Source of the DNA: Rhodomicrobium lacus
GTDB lineage: Bacteria > Pseudomonadota > Alphaproteobacteria > Rhizobiales > Rhodomicrobiaceae
Assembly: GCF_003992725.1 (NCBI RefSeq)
Contig: NZ_RZNF01000007.1
Span: forward strand, 310,001 to 374,000
Reading direction: 5' to 3'
Length of the DNA stretch: 64,000 nt
The position numbers and the translations under genes are program-made. Each line of letters begins with the position of its first letter. Positions within the stretch are counted from its first letter, which is position 1. The notes below the pieces were generated by a model. The model was given only the letters and a program-made list of their open reading frames with translations, had not been told where the DNA came from and did no database searches. Below are positions 51,847 through 60,536 of the stretch, in pieces.

Positions 51847-52117
51847 CGATCGAAGGGTCTGCGCTCACGCCTGTATCGGCGTCGCGCGGAAATTTTCTGC
51901 CGCTCTGAGGGTTCAAGAAAGGGCGATGGACGACCTATTTCGCTTCAAGTGAGCGGGCTGTCATTTGCAATTCGTCAAGCCTTCCTTAAATGTTCAGACG
52001 GAGTTGCCTGGCTTTTGAGCACCATCCGACAGGGGGCAAGCTGACTCGGATTGCGGTCTGTCAGTCGGATGCGATGCAAATCGGATCGGTTTCCGGCGCT
52101 CCCGGCGAGGCTTGGCG

Positions 52118-52670
52118 ATGTCGTTATATTTCACTTCGGACACGCATTTCGGTCACAAGAACATCATTCAGACCTGTAATCGCCCTTTCGCAAGCGTCGA
52201 CGAAATGGACGAAGCGATGGTCGCCCGCTGGAACCAGCGCGTCGGGCCCGATGACACCGTCTTTCACCTCGGCGATTTCTGCTTCCGCAATTTCCTGGGC
52301 GCTGACACTTAACGGCGCGATCCACCTCGTCCAGGGCAACCACGACGCGGAGACGCTGAAGCATCACGCCGGGCTTTTCGCGAGCGTGAGCCTTATTAAG
52401 GAGATCGAGGCGGGCGGCCATCGCATCGTGATGTGCCATTATCCGATGCGTGAGTGGGATGGTTCCTGGACAGGAAGCTGGCACCTTTTCGGCCATGTGC
52501 ATGGTCGGCTGAACCACGCGCCGCTCGGGTTCAGCCTCGACGTAGCGGCAGACGCGCATGATTTCACGCCGTGGAGTCTGGACGAGATCGAGGCGGAGTT
52601 GAAGGATCGCGAAAACCCGTTCGCGGTCCATGAGCGGCCTTTCCGCTCGCAGCGAAGCCCCTCCCGCTGA
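52118..52670 (+). pseudogene. frameshifted calcineurin-like metallophosphoesterase
   Basis: The first frame from ATG 52118 encodes LYFTSDTHFGHKNIIQTCNR and HLGDFCFRN, then stops at 52310. The second frame takes over near 52295 with ALTLNGAIHLVQGNHDAETL, CHYPMREW and HLFGHVHGR. All metal-binding motifs (DTHFGH, GDF, GNHD, CHYP, GHVHG) are therefore present but split over two frames. Compared with family members about 6-8 residues are also missing between the GDF and LNG segments, so an internal deletion with a frameshift is more likely than a single sequencing error. Confidence 0.75.
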
Positions 52671-52760
52671 TGCGGCGAACTGACAAACCGACGTGCGAAC
52701 TGCTGCCGAACCTTGATACGTCCGCTTTGTATCGCAGGCCCGGCGCCGGTGGAGCTATCC

Positions 52761-52850
52761 GCTTTTGATTGAATCAAAGGCGCGGTCTATCTTGTTGTTC
52801 GCGCGCCTTGTCGAAAAAACCGCCGCGCACAGACGCGCTCCACTCGTCGA
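52761..52850. repeat. intergenic repeat element, copy 1
   Basis: It begins with the palindrome TTTGATTGAATCAAA (52764-52778) and continues as a GC-rich stretch with CTTGTCGAAAAAACCGC. A diverged copy in the same orientation is at 58831-58923. Both lie between genes. Confidence 0.6.
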
Positions 52851-52937
52851 ATGCTCGGCATAAAAGACAAGCGCCGGCCTCGTAGGACGACGCTCGAAAA
52901 TGAAGCCAAGCGCTGGCTATGCTTTTCCGGAACGGGC

Positions 52938-53618
52938 CTATGCCCCCTCATTTCCGTCAGCCTCGTCAAAGGCAGCGATCCGGTTGACGGCGATCACGGC
53001 TTGGGTGCGGCTGTCGACGCCAAGCTTTTGCAGGATGGCGGAGACGTGCGCCTTCACGGTCGCTTCCGAGACGGAAAGCTCGTAAGCGATCTGCTTGTTC
53101 AGAAGCCCCTTGCCCAGCATCGAAAGCACGCGAACCTGCTGCGGCGTGAGCGTCGCGAGGCGCGCGGCCATCTCGCCGAGTTCATCCGGGCTGCTCTCCC
53201 CCTGCATTTCATCGGTGAACCAGATGCCGCCGTCGAGGATGGTCTTCACCGCATGCCGGATGCGGTCGACGGGAAGGGACTTCGATATGAAGCCCGACGC
53301 GCCGAGATTCGCACAGCGGCGGATCATGCTCGCATTGTCCGTCGCCGATACGATGACCACGGGAATCTGCGGATGCTGGCTCCGAAGATACATGAGGCCG
53401 GTCAGACCCGACAGCGAAGCCGCGCCCTTCTCGCCCGGCATTCGCAGGTCGAGCAAGACGAGATCCGCGCCCGGATTGGCCGAAAGCGCATCGAGCAGCT
53501 TTTCGACCGAATCCACCTCGGTGATGCTGACGCCGTCCAGAGACGAGCCTAGCGTCTGCTTGAGAGCATCGCGGAAAAGCGGATGATCGTCCGCAATGAT
53601 GACATGATAAGCGCTCAT
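52938..53618 (-). CDS. NarL/FixJ-family response regulator
   Basis: 226 residues. The receiver domain (1-120) has the acidic pocket IADDHPLF, the phospho-acceptor aspartate in DLVLLDLRMPG, the SATD switch residue and the conserved lysine of FISKSL. A LuxR-type helix-turn-helix (about 150-215) has LTPQQVRVLSMLGKGLLNKQ and IAYELSVSEATVKAHV. It is divergent from the sodium/solute symporter genes (158 bases between), which it probably regulates, as seen for acetate/pyruvate-type permeases. No histidine kinase is adjacent. Confidence 0.92.
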   Translation of the reverse strand: MSAYHVIIADDHPLFRDALKQTLGSSLDGVSITEVDSVEKLLDALSANPGADLVLLDLRMPGEKGAASLSGLTGLMYLRSQHPQIPVVIVSATDNASMIRRCANLGASGFISKSLPVDRIRHAVKTILDGGIWFTDEMQGESSPDELGEMAARLATLTPQQVRVLSMLGKGLLNKQIAYELSVSEATVKAHVSAILQKLGVDSRTQAVIAVNRIAAFDEADGNEGA

Positions 53619-53776
53619 CGCTTGGTCGCCACAATCGGGCCTGTCGCGCCGCCCGCCTTCTTTCTTCGACGCGAGTCGCGCTTGGCGTGCATGCCTTGCT
53701 CGGCTCTCGGTTTCAGATAGGATGACAAGGACCGATTCCCGGGGTTGAACTAAAGATGTAATGAGACTGCAAAACT

Positions 53777-54037
53777 ATGTCCGATGACGACGTTAAGCAA
53801 GCTTATTGGCGAAGTATCTCGCGGCTCAGCCTTGGGATGACGGTGACACTCGCAGTGATCATGATCGTCTTTCCGTTTTTTATCCCCGACCTCAACGCGT
53901 ATCGTTTTCTCCGGTTTCCGCTCGGCTATTTCCTCCTCGCGCATGGGGCGGTCATTTTGCTGGCGATTCTGATATACGGCTTTTTCGGCGGACAGCAGCG
54001 CGCGGACCGCGTCCATAACATGACCATCCAGTTCTGA
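53777..54037 (+). CDS. small subunit of a two-component sodium/solute symporter (DUF4212)
   Basis: 86 residues with two membrane helices (about 18-37 and 48-68). The opening KQAYWRSISRLSLGMTVTLA and the LGYFLLAHGAVILLAILIYG segment are typical of DUF4212 small subunits. The gene precedes the large symporter subunit by one base, and the two are always paired in this family. The pair is predicted to import a small carboxylate such as acetate or propionate with sodium. Confidence 0.88.
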   Translation: MSDDDVKQAYWRSISRLSLGMTVTLAVIMIVFPFFIPDLNAYRFLRFPLGYFLLAHGAVILLAILIYGFFGGQQRADRVHNMTIQF

Positions 54038-54038
54038 C

Positions 54039-55901
54039 ATGACGCTCAATTACAGCACGCCCGCCGTCAACCCGAAGCTCGGCTCCAGTTTCGCGATCTT
54101 TGCGAGCGCATATACCTGTCTCGCCCTGATGCTTGTGGTGCTCGAACAGCTCGGCCTGTCGACGCTGACCATCGACCACGCCATCATCGTCGCGCCGGCG
54201 ATGTTCTACATCGCGATCGGCTTCATGACACGCACCATCACCATCGACGACTTTTTCGTCGCAGGCGAGCGTGTTCCCCCGCTCTACAACGCGCTCGCGC
54301 TCAATGCCATGGTGTTTGGCGGCAGCCTGCTCGCGGGCAGCATCGCCGCGTTTTTTTTCATCGGGATTGATGCCATCGCCATTCCCGTCGGGCTCTTCGC
54401 GGGGCTCGTGCTCATGGCGGTGCTGTTCGTGCCGCATCTGAGGAAGGCCGGAGCATACACGGTGCCGGGGTTTCTTCATCTCCGCTTCGGGCGAAAAACC
54501 ATCCGGCTCGCCGCATCGGTTCTGATGATTGCGCCTTGCCTTATCGCCATCGTGGCGGAAATTGCGCTTGGCGGGAAGCTCGTCGGCTACCTTCTGCCGT
54601 CCCCCCAGGCGCTCGGCATCGATCTTTCTCCCGCGTCTCTTTTCACGCTGCTCGTCGTGGCGAGTGTCGTCCTCGCCGTCGTGCTGGGCGGCATGCGCGC
54701 CGCGACGTGGACGCAATGCGCCCAATTCGTGGTGGTGCTCGGCCTGCTCGCCCCGCTCATCATCGTATCGGTGATAAGGACGAACCTGCCGCTTCCGCAA
54801 CTCACCTATGGCGGCCAGCTTGAAGACATCAAGGAGCGCGAGGCGTCGAAGGGATTCATCACGACGACGCGGCCGAAAGCCCTGAGCGATGTCTTGCCCG
54901 GTCAGACTGCCCAGCCGGTGACGCGTCCCGCCGAGCGCATGTTCAGCGCTCTTTCGCCGGTCGATTTCGTCCTCTTGATCTTTTGTCTCGCGGTTGGCGT
55001 CGCGGCGCACCCCAGCTTTCTCCCAAGGCTTTCAACCACACCCACGATTCTCGCCAGCCGCAGGATGTTCGGCTGGGTAACGATGGTCGGCGCGTTCGTG
55101 GTGCTCACGATCCCGGCCTATGCCTTCTTCACAAAAGCGATGGCGGTCGAGGCTCTGATCGGCGTGCCCGTTTCGGACCTCCCCACTTGGGCGAGAGCCT
55201 TGCAGCAGCTCGGCTTCATCTCGCTGCCCGGCAATCAGTTCGAACAGCTTGGCGGCTCGCAACGAGTCACGTTTCAGCCGGATAGCCTTGCGCTCATCCT
55301 GCCGATGGCAGGCCAATTGCCGCGCGTTTTCTTCGGGCTCGCGGCGGCCGCGCTTCTGGCTGCGGTCTCGGCCTGCGCGGCGGGGCATCTCGTGGCACTC
55401 GCGAACACCGTGAGCGACGACATCTACCATGGAATACTGAAACGCAGCGCGTCGCCCGCTCGCCGCCTCCTCGTGGCGCGGCTCTCGATGATCGTCTTCG
55501 GACTCTTCATCTTCTTTCTGGCGAAAGGCCACGTCGACCCGCTCCGTTGGGCGATGGTTTCGCTCTCGCTCGCGGCGGGGACGTTTTTCGCGGTGCTCGT
55601 TCTTTCGGTGTGGTGGCGGAGGCTATCGGCGCAAGGCGCTCTCGCCGGAATGCTGGCGGGGTTCGGCGTCACCGCGCTGTATCTGAGCGCCTCGGGTGCG
55701 CCGCTGTTCGGTATCGACCCGCTGAACGCCGCGGTCATTGGCGTGCCGGTGAGTTTCATCTCGGCGGTGATCGCGAGCCTGCTTCTCGGGGCTTCCGACG
55801 CTCAGGCGCAGGAGGCGGCGGAAGACCTTCGCGTTCCGGCGGGCGAAACGCTGCAATCGCGCATGGTGCGGCTGTCGTCGCGCACGAAGCCGTCGATCTG
55901 A
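54039..55901 (+). CDS. large subunit of the sodium/solute symporter (SSS family)
   Basis: 620 residues with about 13-14 membrane helices. FFVAGERVPPLYNALALNAM near residue 70 and GSLLAGSIAAFFFIGIDAIA match the SSS motif region, and a large loop (about 250-310) is typical of the VC2705-type subgroup that works with a DUF4212 partner. HPSFLPRLSTTPT (about 325) and SACAAGHLVALANTVSDDIY (about 447) are further conserved regions. Substrate is not readable; acetate-like monocarboxylates are the usual ones for ActP relatives. Confidence 0.9.
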   Translation: MTLNYSTPAVNPKLGSSFAIFASAYTCLALMLVVLEQLGLSTLTIDHAIIVAPAMFYIAIGFMTRTITIDDFFVAGERVPPLYNALALNAMVFGGSLLAGSIAAFFFIGIDAIAIPVGLFAGLVLMAVLFVPHLRKAGAYTVPGFLHLRFGRKTIRLAASVLMIAPCLIAIVAEIALGGKLVGYLLPSPQALGIDLSPASLFTLLVVASVVLAVVLGGMRAATWTQCAQFVVVLGLLAPLIIVSVIRTNLPLPQLTYGGQLEDIKEREASKGFITTTRPKALSDVLPGQTAQPVTRPAERMFSALSPVDFVLLIFCLAVGVAAHPSFLPRLSTTPTILASRRMFGWVTMVGAFVVLTIPAYAFFTKAMAVEALIGVPVSDLPTWARALQQLGFISLPGNQFEQLGGSQRVTFQPDSLALILPMAGQLPRVFFGLAAAALLAAVSACAAGHLVALANTVSDDIYHGILKRSASPARRLLVARLSMIVFGLFIFFLAKGHVDPLRWAMVSLSLAAGTFFAVLVLSVWWRRLSAQGALAGMLAGFGVTALYLSASGAPLFGIDPLNAAVIGVPVSFISAVIASLLLGASDAQAQEAAEDLRVPAGETLQSRMVRLSSRTKPSI

Positions 55902-56015
55902 CACGCGGCGTCTTCGGGCGGATTGTGTGAGACGCGCGCTTTTGATTTCTCCCGGAGCGATAACGTTCTAGGATGAAACCGGGAGCGTTTCCCTCCTGTC
56001 TGATCCGAGGATCGC

Positions 56016-57035
56016 ATGCGCCAAGCCGAGTTCCCCGATGCGTCCAAGCTGCTGCCGCACACGCCCGGCTCTACCGTTGGGCGGCTGCCGCTATTTCCTG
56101 ACATTTCGCCCTATCGCACGGGCTGGCTCAAGGTTTCGGACCGACACGACATCTATTTCGAGGAGTGCGGTAACCCGGCGGGGAAACCCGCCGTCTGGGT
56201 GCATGGCGGACCTGGCGGCGGTTGTAACGCCACCATGCGCCGCTATCACGATCCGTCGAAATATCGCATTGTGCTGTTCGACCAGCGCGGCTGCGGGCGC
56301 TCGACGCCGCATGCGAGCCTCGATGAAAATACCACATGGGATCTCGTCGCCGACATGGAGCGGCTGCGCGAGCATCTCGGCATCGACCGCTGGCAGCTTT
56401 GCGGCGGCTCATGGGGTTCGACGCTTTCGCTCGCTTATGCGGAGACGCACCCCGAACGCGTAAGCGAGCTTGTGCTTCGCGGCATCTTCCTTTTGCGTCG
56501 CGCCGAACTCGACTGGTTCTATCAGGAGGGTACGAGCTGGCTGTTTCCCGACGCGTTCGAGGCGTATCAGGCGCCGATCCCGCCCGCCGAGCGCGGCGAT
56601 ATGATCGCCGCCTATCATCGGCGCCTGACCTCCGCCAATGCAGCCGAGCGTCTGGCGGCGGCGTGCGCATGGAGCATATGGGAAGGAACGACGCTTTCGC
56701 TGTTCGCCGACCCGGCGCGTGTGAACCAGTTCGGCAGCGAGTTCTACGCGCTCGCCTTCGCGCGTATCGAGTGCCACTATTTCATGAACCGGGGCTTCTT
56801 CAGCAGTGACAACCAGCTCCTCGAAGATGCGGGACGGATCGCGCATCTGCCAGGCACCATCATTCATGGCCGTTACGACGTGGTGACGCCCTTGAAAAAT
56901 GCGTGGGATCTGGCCAAAGCGTGGCCGAAGGCGCAGTTGCGCATCGTGCCGGATTCCGGGCATGCGGCGAGCGAGCCCGGAATCGTGCATGAGATCGTGA
57001 GCGCGACGAACGCTTACGCGGCGGGGAATAGCTAG
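56016..57035 (+). CDS. pip: proline iminopeptidase (alpha/beta hydrolase, S33)
   Basis: 339 residues. The HGGPGGG oxyanion motif is at about 64-70, the nucleophile Ser lies in GGSWGS at about 130-135, the aspartate in HGRYDVVTP and the histidine in PDSGHAASEP. DQRGCGRSTPHASLDENTTW is characteristic of bacterial prolyl iminopeptidases, which release N-terminal proline from peptides. The N-terminus carries about 25 additional residues compared with the shortest members. It stands alone; twin hairpins follow its stop codon. Confidence 0.93.
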   Translation: MRQAEFPDASKLLPHTPGSTVGRLPLFPDISPYRTGWLKVSDRHDIYFEECGNPAGKPAVWVHGGPGGGCNATMRRYHDPSKYRIVLFDQRGCGRSTPHASLDENTTWDLVADMERLREHLGIDRWQLCGGSWGSTLSLAYAETHPERVSELVLRGIFLLRRAELDWFYQEGTSWLFPDAFEAYQAPIPPAERGDMIAAYHRRLTSANAAERLAAACAWSIWEGTTLSLFADPARVNQFGSEFYALAFARIECHYFMNRGFFSSDNQLLEDAGRIAHLPGTIIHGRYDVVTPLKNAWDLAKAWPKAQLRIVPDSGHAASEPGIVHEIVSATNAYAAGNS

Positions 57036-57106
57036 TGGAGCGAATTTGACATTTGAGTCCCGGTGGCTGCGAACTCTCGCTCAAATGTCAAATTCAAAAG
57101 CTCCAC
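57035..57106. repeat. hairpin element 1 after pip
   Basis: GTGGAGCGAATTTGACATTT at 57035-57054 pairs with AAATGTCAAATTCAAAAGCT and CCAC ending at 57106, apart from a small bulge. About 22 bases form the loop. It shares the GACATTTG core and outer GTGG/CCAC with hairpin element 2. Confidence 0.85.
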
Positions 57107-57122
57107 GAGAATCATGATGTTG

Positions 57123-57199
57123 CTAGTGGTCCTTTCGATTCCGACATTTGCTCGCAAGCGTGCTGCAAACGGATGCAAATGTCGGAATCGGACCACTAG
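57123..57199. repeat. hairpin element 2 after pip
   Basis: CTAGTGGTC (57123-57131) pairs with GACCACTAG (57191-57199). Inside, CGATTCCGACATTTGC pairs with GCAAATGTCGGAATCG, leaving a small three-base bulge and a loop of about 23 bases. The design matches element 1, so both belong to one class of intergenic repeat, perhaps a non-autonomous mobile element. Confidence 0.85.
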
Positions 57200-57398
57200 C
57201 GCTTGTATCCATTCACAATCGCATCGCTCCGGCGCGGAGGTTTGACAGCCCTTCTCACGCGCACCGGCATCCGGTCAACTTGCAGCCGGCGGGACGAAGC
57301 GGCATCTTGAGGCCTTGACCCGATCTTCAGACTTGGTGCAAATCGTCGCGATGCTCTTGTCACGCGGTTGATACATTCCTGCTGTAGCGGCTTTCGAC

Positions 57399-57959
57399 AT
57401 GCCAAGCTATCTCATGTACATCTTCGACGTGGCCGCGGCCTCGCTCGTCACGCTGAACTCGCTCCTGCTGCTGACCATCTTTTCGAGAAGCTTCAAGCTT
57501 TGGCCGACACCGGCGGAGCGGAGCTGGCAGCACTATACGTTCTGGCCGCTGTTTCGGGGCGGCCTCGGGCTGACGCTGCTGTTCTCGATTCTCACGGCCA
57601 GCTGGCCGGAGAGCGGGCCCGATACGTGGCGCTTTATCGCGGGCATGGTGTGCGTGGCGATAGGCTTCGGCTTCACGATCTACGGCTATTTCGACCTCGG
57701 CATCGAAAACACCTACGGCGCTGACGAGGGGCTGGTGACGGGCGGCCTCTATCGCTACAGCCGCAACCCGCAATATGTAGCGTCGATCCTCGGCTTCTTG
57801 GGCACGGGCCTGGCCAACGGGTCGGCGCAATCCGCTGTGCTGTGCGGGCTGGCGATCCTGGTCTACGTGATCCTGCCTTATACGGAAGAGCCCTGGCTTG
57901 AGCGCGCTTACGGCGATGTCTATGCCGACTACAAGCAGCGCACGCCGCGATTCCTTTGA
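57399..57959 (+). CDS. membrane methyltransferase of the isoprenylcysteine/phospholipid type (ICMT/PEMT-like)
   Basis: 186 residues with four or five membrane helices. The SAM-binding signature is GGLYRYSRNPQYVASILGFL followed, after a helix, by EEPWLERAYGDVYADYKQRT, the RNPxY ... EExxLxxxYGxxYxxY pattern of these enzymes. The substrate may be a membrane lipid, prenyl group or quinone. It stands alone with 200 bases of sequence in front, part of which is the twin hairpins. Confidence 0.85.
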   Translation: MPSYLMYIFDVAAASLVTLNSLLLLTIFSRSFKLWPTPAERSWQHYTFWPLFRGGLGLTLLFSILTASWPESGPDTWRFIAGMVCVAIGFGFTIYGYFDLGIENTYGADEGLVTGGLYRYSRNPQYVASILGFLGTGLANGSAQSAVLCGLAILVYVILPYTEEPWLERAYGDVYADYKQRTPRFL

Positions 57960-58155
57960 AGCGAAGGCCGCGTGACCGCGCGGCGGCCGACATGCGAGGG
58001 GCTCATGGCCCGTCGGCTCAGGCCCTTGTGCCGCGCCATCGTTACCCTTCGAGCTTTCCACAGGCCTCGCTTTGGTTATGGAGAGAATAGGGTGGCGCGT
58101 TGCAACCTTGGGTTTAACTCAATAAAATGCCTCGGTATCCTGAACGAGGTGTTTG

Positions 58156-58374
58156 ATGCCGGTATGGCAACGGATCGTCGCTCGTATTTTCCCCGGGCAT
58201 ATCGAAATGCACAGGCAAGCGGCGGAGGATTTCATCGCTTCCCGTCGCGACCTTATTTTCGTCGAGTACGAAGGGGAAAATTGCAATCATCGCTATTTCG
58301 CGGTGAAGCGGAAGCTCTTCGGGCTGCAAAATGAAAATGTCCACCCCCGTTCGGAAAACGCCACACGGAGTTGA
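58156..58374 (+). CDS. small hypothetical protein
   Basis: 72 residues from ATG 58156; codon third positions are GC-rich like genuine genes of the region, and the stop nearly touches the next start. The sequence (MPVWQRIVARIFPGHIEMHR, DLIFVEYEGENCNHRYFAVK) has no signal peptide or membrane helix. No ribosome-binding site is strong. No family is recognised. Confidence 0.4.
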   Translation: MPVWQRIVARIFPGHIEMHRQAAEDFIASRRDLIFVEYEGENCNHRYFAVKRKLFGLQNENVHPRSENATRS

Positions 58375-58376
58375 GA

Positions 58377-58724
58377 GTGAGCGGCGGTGACGGCGCGGGC
58401 GCACGGCGCGGCGACCGTCGCTTCGTCTTCGCATACGCGCTCACCTTCGCGGCCATCGTGCTTTTCACGGTTTCGCCGATAATCCTTGCCGCCATCGCCT
58501 CCGCCATCGCGAAAAACGCGGGCTGCGCGCTCGATGAGGGCAGCATTCATCCGTGCATCATCGCGGGCGAGGATTGGGGCTCGACGCTCTACACCATGGC
58601 CATGATGGGCTGGCTCGCGATCGCAACCATCCAGATCGGGGCCATGGCGCTCGCATTCTGGTTCGCCGCGCTTGTCGTCCATGGCGTGGTGCTGCTGCTT
58701 CGGCGGGGCCGAAGCCGGAACTGA
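58377..58724 (+). CDS. two-helix membrane protein with GCxLDE/HPC motif (paralogue 1)
   Basis: About 115 residues from GTG 58377 (TTG 58371 also possible). Membrane helices at about 23-46 and 75-105 flank an exported loop reading AGCALDEGSIHPCIIAGEDW, whose two cysteines may form a disulphide. The gene at 58968-59303 has the same layout and a matching loop. Function unknown; the loop is the likely functional part. Confidence 0.7.
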   Translation: MSGGDGAGARRGDRRFVFAYALTFAAIVLFTVSPIILAAIASAIAKNAGCALDEGSIHPCIIAGEDWGSTLYTMAMMGWLAIATIQIGAMALAFWFAALVVHGVVLLLRRGRSRN

Positions 58725-58830
58725 CGTTTAGATCAGCCTGCGTCAGGTAGGACGCGACGCGGCGCAGATAACCAAGGCTTACAGGCGCGCCCCCCTCCGA
58801 TTTACGGCACGATGATTGTTGGTCGTCTCC

Positions 58831-58923
58831 GCCTTTGATGGAATCAAAAAACGCGCTCTCGTTCTTTTTCTGCCGTGCGTCTTGCCGGAAAAATCGCTTC
58901 ACACTTTTCCGGGCGCGCTCTAA
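58831..58923. repeat. intergenic repeat element, copy 2
   Basis: TTTGATGGAATCAAA (58834-58848) followed by ACGCGCTCT, CTTGCCGGAAAAATCGC and a GC-rich end matches copy 1 at 52761-52850 with many substitutions. It separates the two paralogous membrane protein genes. Confidence 0.6.
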
Positions 58924-58967
58924 GCGGGTTTCTAGCACGGGCAGCAGGCAGAACGGGGCGGCGACGG

Positions 58968-59303
58968 ATGCAAGGCGAAATCGAAGACAGGACAACGCCG
59001 CAATCGGCGCGGCGCAGGCGCTTCCGCCGCGCGGCCATCGCGATCCTCCTGTTGTCCGTGCTGCCGATGATCCCGGTGATTTTCGCCGCGAGCATGGCGC
59101 ATTTCGCGGGCTGCCGCCTCGACGAAAGCGGGGGGCATCCCTGCCTCATCGGCGGTTTCGACGCCGGGCCGGTGCTCTATACGGTCGGCATGGGCTTCTT
59201 CTTCATCGCGCTTCTCGCCATGATAGCGGGCGCGGTCGCGGCGGCCATCTGGATCGCCGCCGCCATCTATTATGTCTTGCGCGGGATGTTCGCCGGGCGG
59301 TGA
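58968..59303 (+). CDS. two-helix membrane protein with GCxLDE/HPC motif (paralogue 2)
   Basis: 111 residues from ATG 58968 with a GGGG ribosome-binding site. A basic N-terminus precedes two membrane helices (about 21-43 and 70-98). The exported loop AGCRLDESGGHPCLIGGFDA aligns with that of the gene at 58377, including both cysteines, the LDE and the HPC, and GPVLYTVGM matches STLYTMAM. Tandem duplication is evident. Family function is unknown. It is convergent with dapE. Confidence 0.72.
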   Translation: MQGEIEDRTTPQSARRRRFRRAAIAILLLSVLPMIPVIFAASMAHFAGCRLDESGGHPCLIGGFDAGPVLYTVGMGFFFIALLAMIAGAVAAAIWIAAAIYYVLRGMFAGR

Positions 59304-59322
59304 TCCACCGTCCGGGGCGCCC

Positions 59323-60474
59323 TCATCCGATGGCAAGGTGAAGGAAGCGCTTGTAGATGCGCGCGAGCGTCTCGATGTCCGCCGTGGCCGCTTGCTCGTC
59401 CACCTTGTGCGCGGTGGCGTTCAGGAGGCCGAGTTCGGCGACCGGGCACAGATCCTTGATGAAGCGCGCGTCCGACGTGCCGCCGCCCGTGGAAAGCACC
59501 GGCTCGCGCCCCGTCTCGGCATGAACCGCCGCGCCCAGCATCTTCACGAACCCGCCCGGACTCGTAAGGAAGCTGTCGGAAGCCGGATCGAAACTCAGCG
59601 TATGTGTCACGTCGGCATAGCGCAGAGCTGCGGCCACCTGCTCTTCGAGCCATACCCTGAGCGATGACTCGGTGTGGAGATCGTTGAAGCGGATGTTGAA
59701 GCGCGCCGACGTCTGTGCCGGAATGACGTTCGTCGCCTTGTTCCCGGTGTCGATGGTGGTGATTTCGAGATTCGACGGCTGGAAATGCTCGCTGCCTTCG
59801 TCGAGGCGGCGCGCCTTGAGCAGAGTCAGCACTCCGATGAGCGCCGTCAAGGGGTTACGCGCCTTGTGCGGATAGGCGACGTGTCCCTGCACGCCGCGCA
59901 CGATGAGTTCCGCGCCGAGAGAGCCACGCCGCCCGATCTTGATCGTATCGGCCACGGCATCTTCGGAGGTGCATTCGCCGAGCACGCAGGCATCGGGGCG
60001 CTCGCCGCGCGCGATGAGGCGCTCCACCACCTTCCGCGTCCCGTTGATGGCCGGCCCTTCCTCGTCGGCGGTGATGAGGAAACTGATGGAGCCGGTGAGG
60101 TCCGGCTTTTCGCGCAAATAGTCGAGCGCCGCCGCCAGCGAGGCCGCGACCGCTCCCTTCATGTCGACGGCGCCGCGCCCGTAGAGCACGCCGTCCACGA
60201 TCTCGCCCGCGAAAGGCGGAAGCCGCCACGCGGCCTCATCGCCCGGCGGCACGACATCGATGTGACCCGCGAAGCAGATATGCGGTGTGCCGTCGCCGAT
60301 TCGGGCATAGAGGTTTTCGACGTCCGGCGTTCCGGGTTCGCTGAATCGCAGCCGCTCGCAGGCGAAGCCTGCCGCGCCAAGTTCGCGTTCGAGAAAGGCG
60401 AGTGCGCCGGCGTCTTCCGGTGTGACGCTTGCGCAGCGGATCAGGGTTTGGGCGTAGTCGGTGGCGCTTGTCAT
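59323..60474 (-). CDS. dapE: succinyl-diaminopimelate desuccinylase
   Basis: 383 residues. M20 metallopeptidase marks: CFAGHIDVVPPGDEAAWRLP holds the first zinc histidine and its aspartate, GRGAVDMKGAVAA the bridging aspartate, and ADEEGPAINGT the catalytic and zinc-binding glutamates. The dimerisation domain is about 180-295, and STGGGTSDARF is the conserved late loop. It hydrolyses N-succinyl-diaminopimelate in lysine and peptidoglycan synthesis. dapD lies 2.2 kb away on the same strand with two unrelated membrane protein genes between. Confidence 0.95.
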   Translation of the reverse strand: MTSATDYAQTLIRCASVTPEDAGALAFLERELGAAGFACERLRFSEPGTPDVENLYARIGDGTPHICFAGHIDVVPPGDEAAWRLPPFAGEIVDGVLYGRGAVDMKGAVAASLAAALDYLREKPDLTGSISFLITADEEGPAINGTRKVVERLIARGERPDACVLGECTSEDAVADTIKIGRRGSLGAELIVRGVQGHVAYPHKARNPLTALIGVLTLLKARRLDEGSEHFQPSNLEITTIDTGNKATNVIPAQTSARFNIRFNDLHTESSLRVWLEEQVAAALRYADVTHTLSFDPASDSFLTSPGGFVKMLGAAVHAETGREPVLSTGGGTSDARFIKDLCPVAELGLLNATAHKVDEQAATADIETLARIYKRFLHLAIG

Positions 60475-60536
60475 GCTTGTTCTTGCTTTCCTTGGGCTGC
60501 GCGCTCGTTGTCGTGGGGTTTAACACGCTGAGCCGA

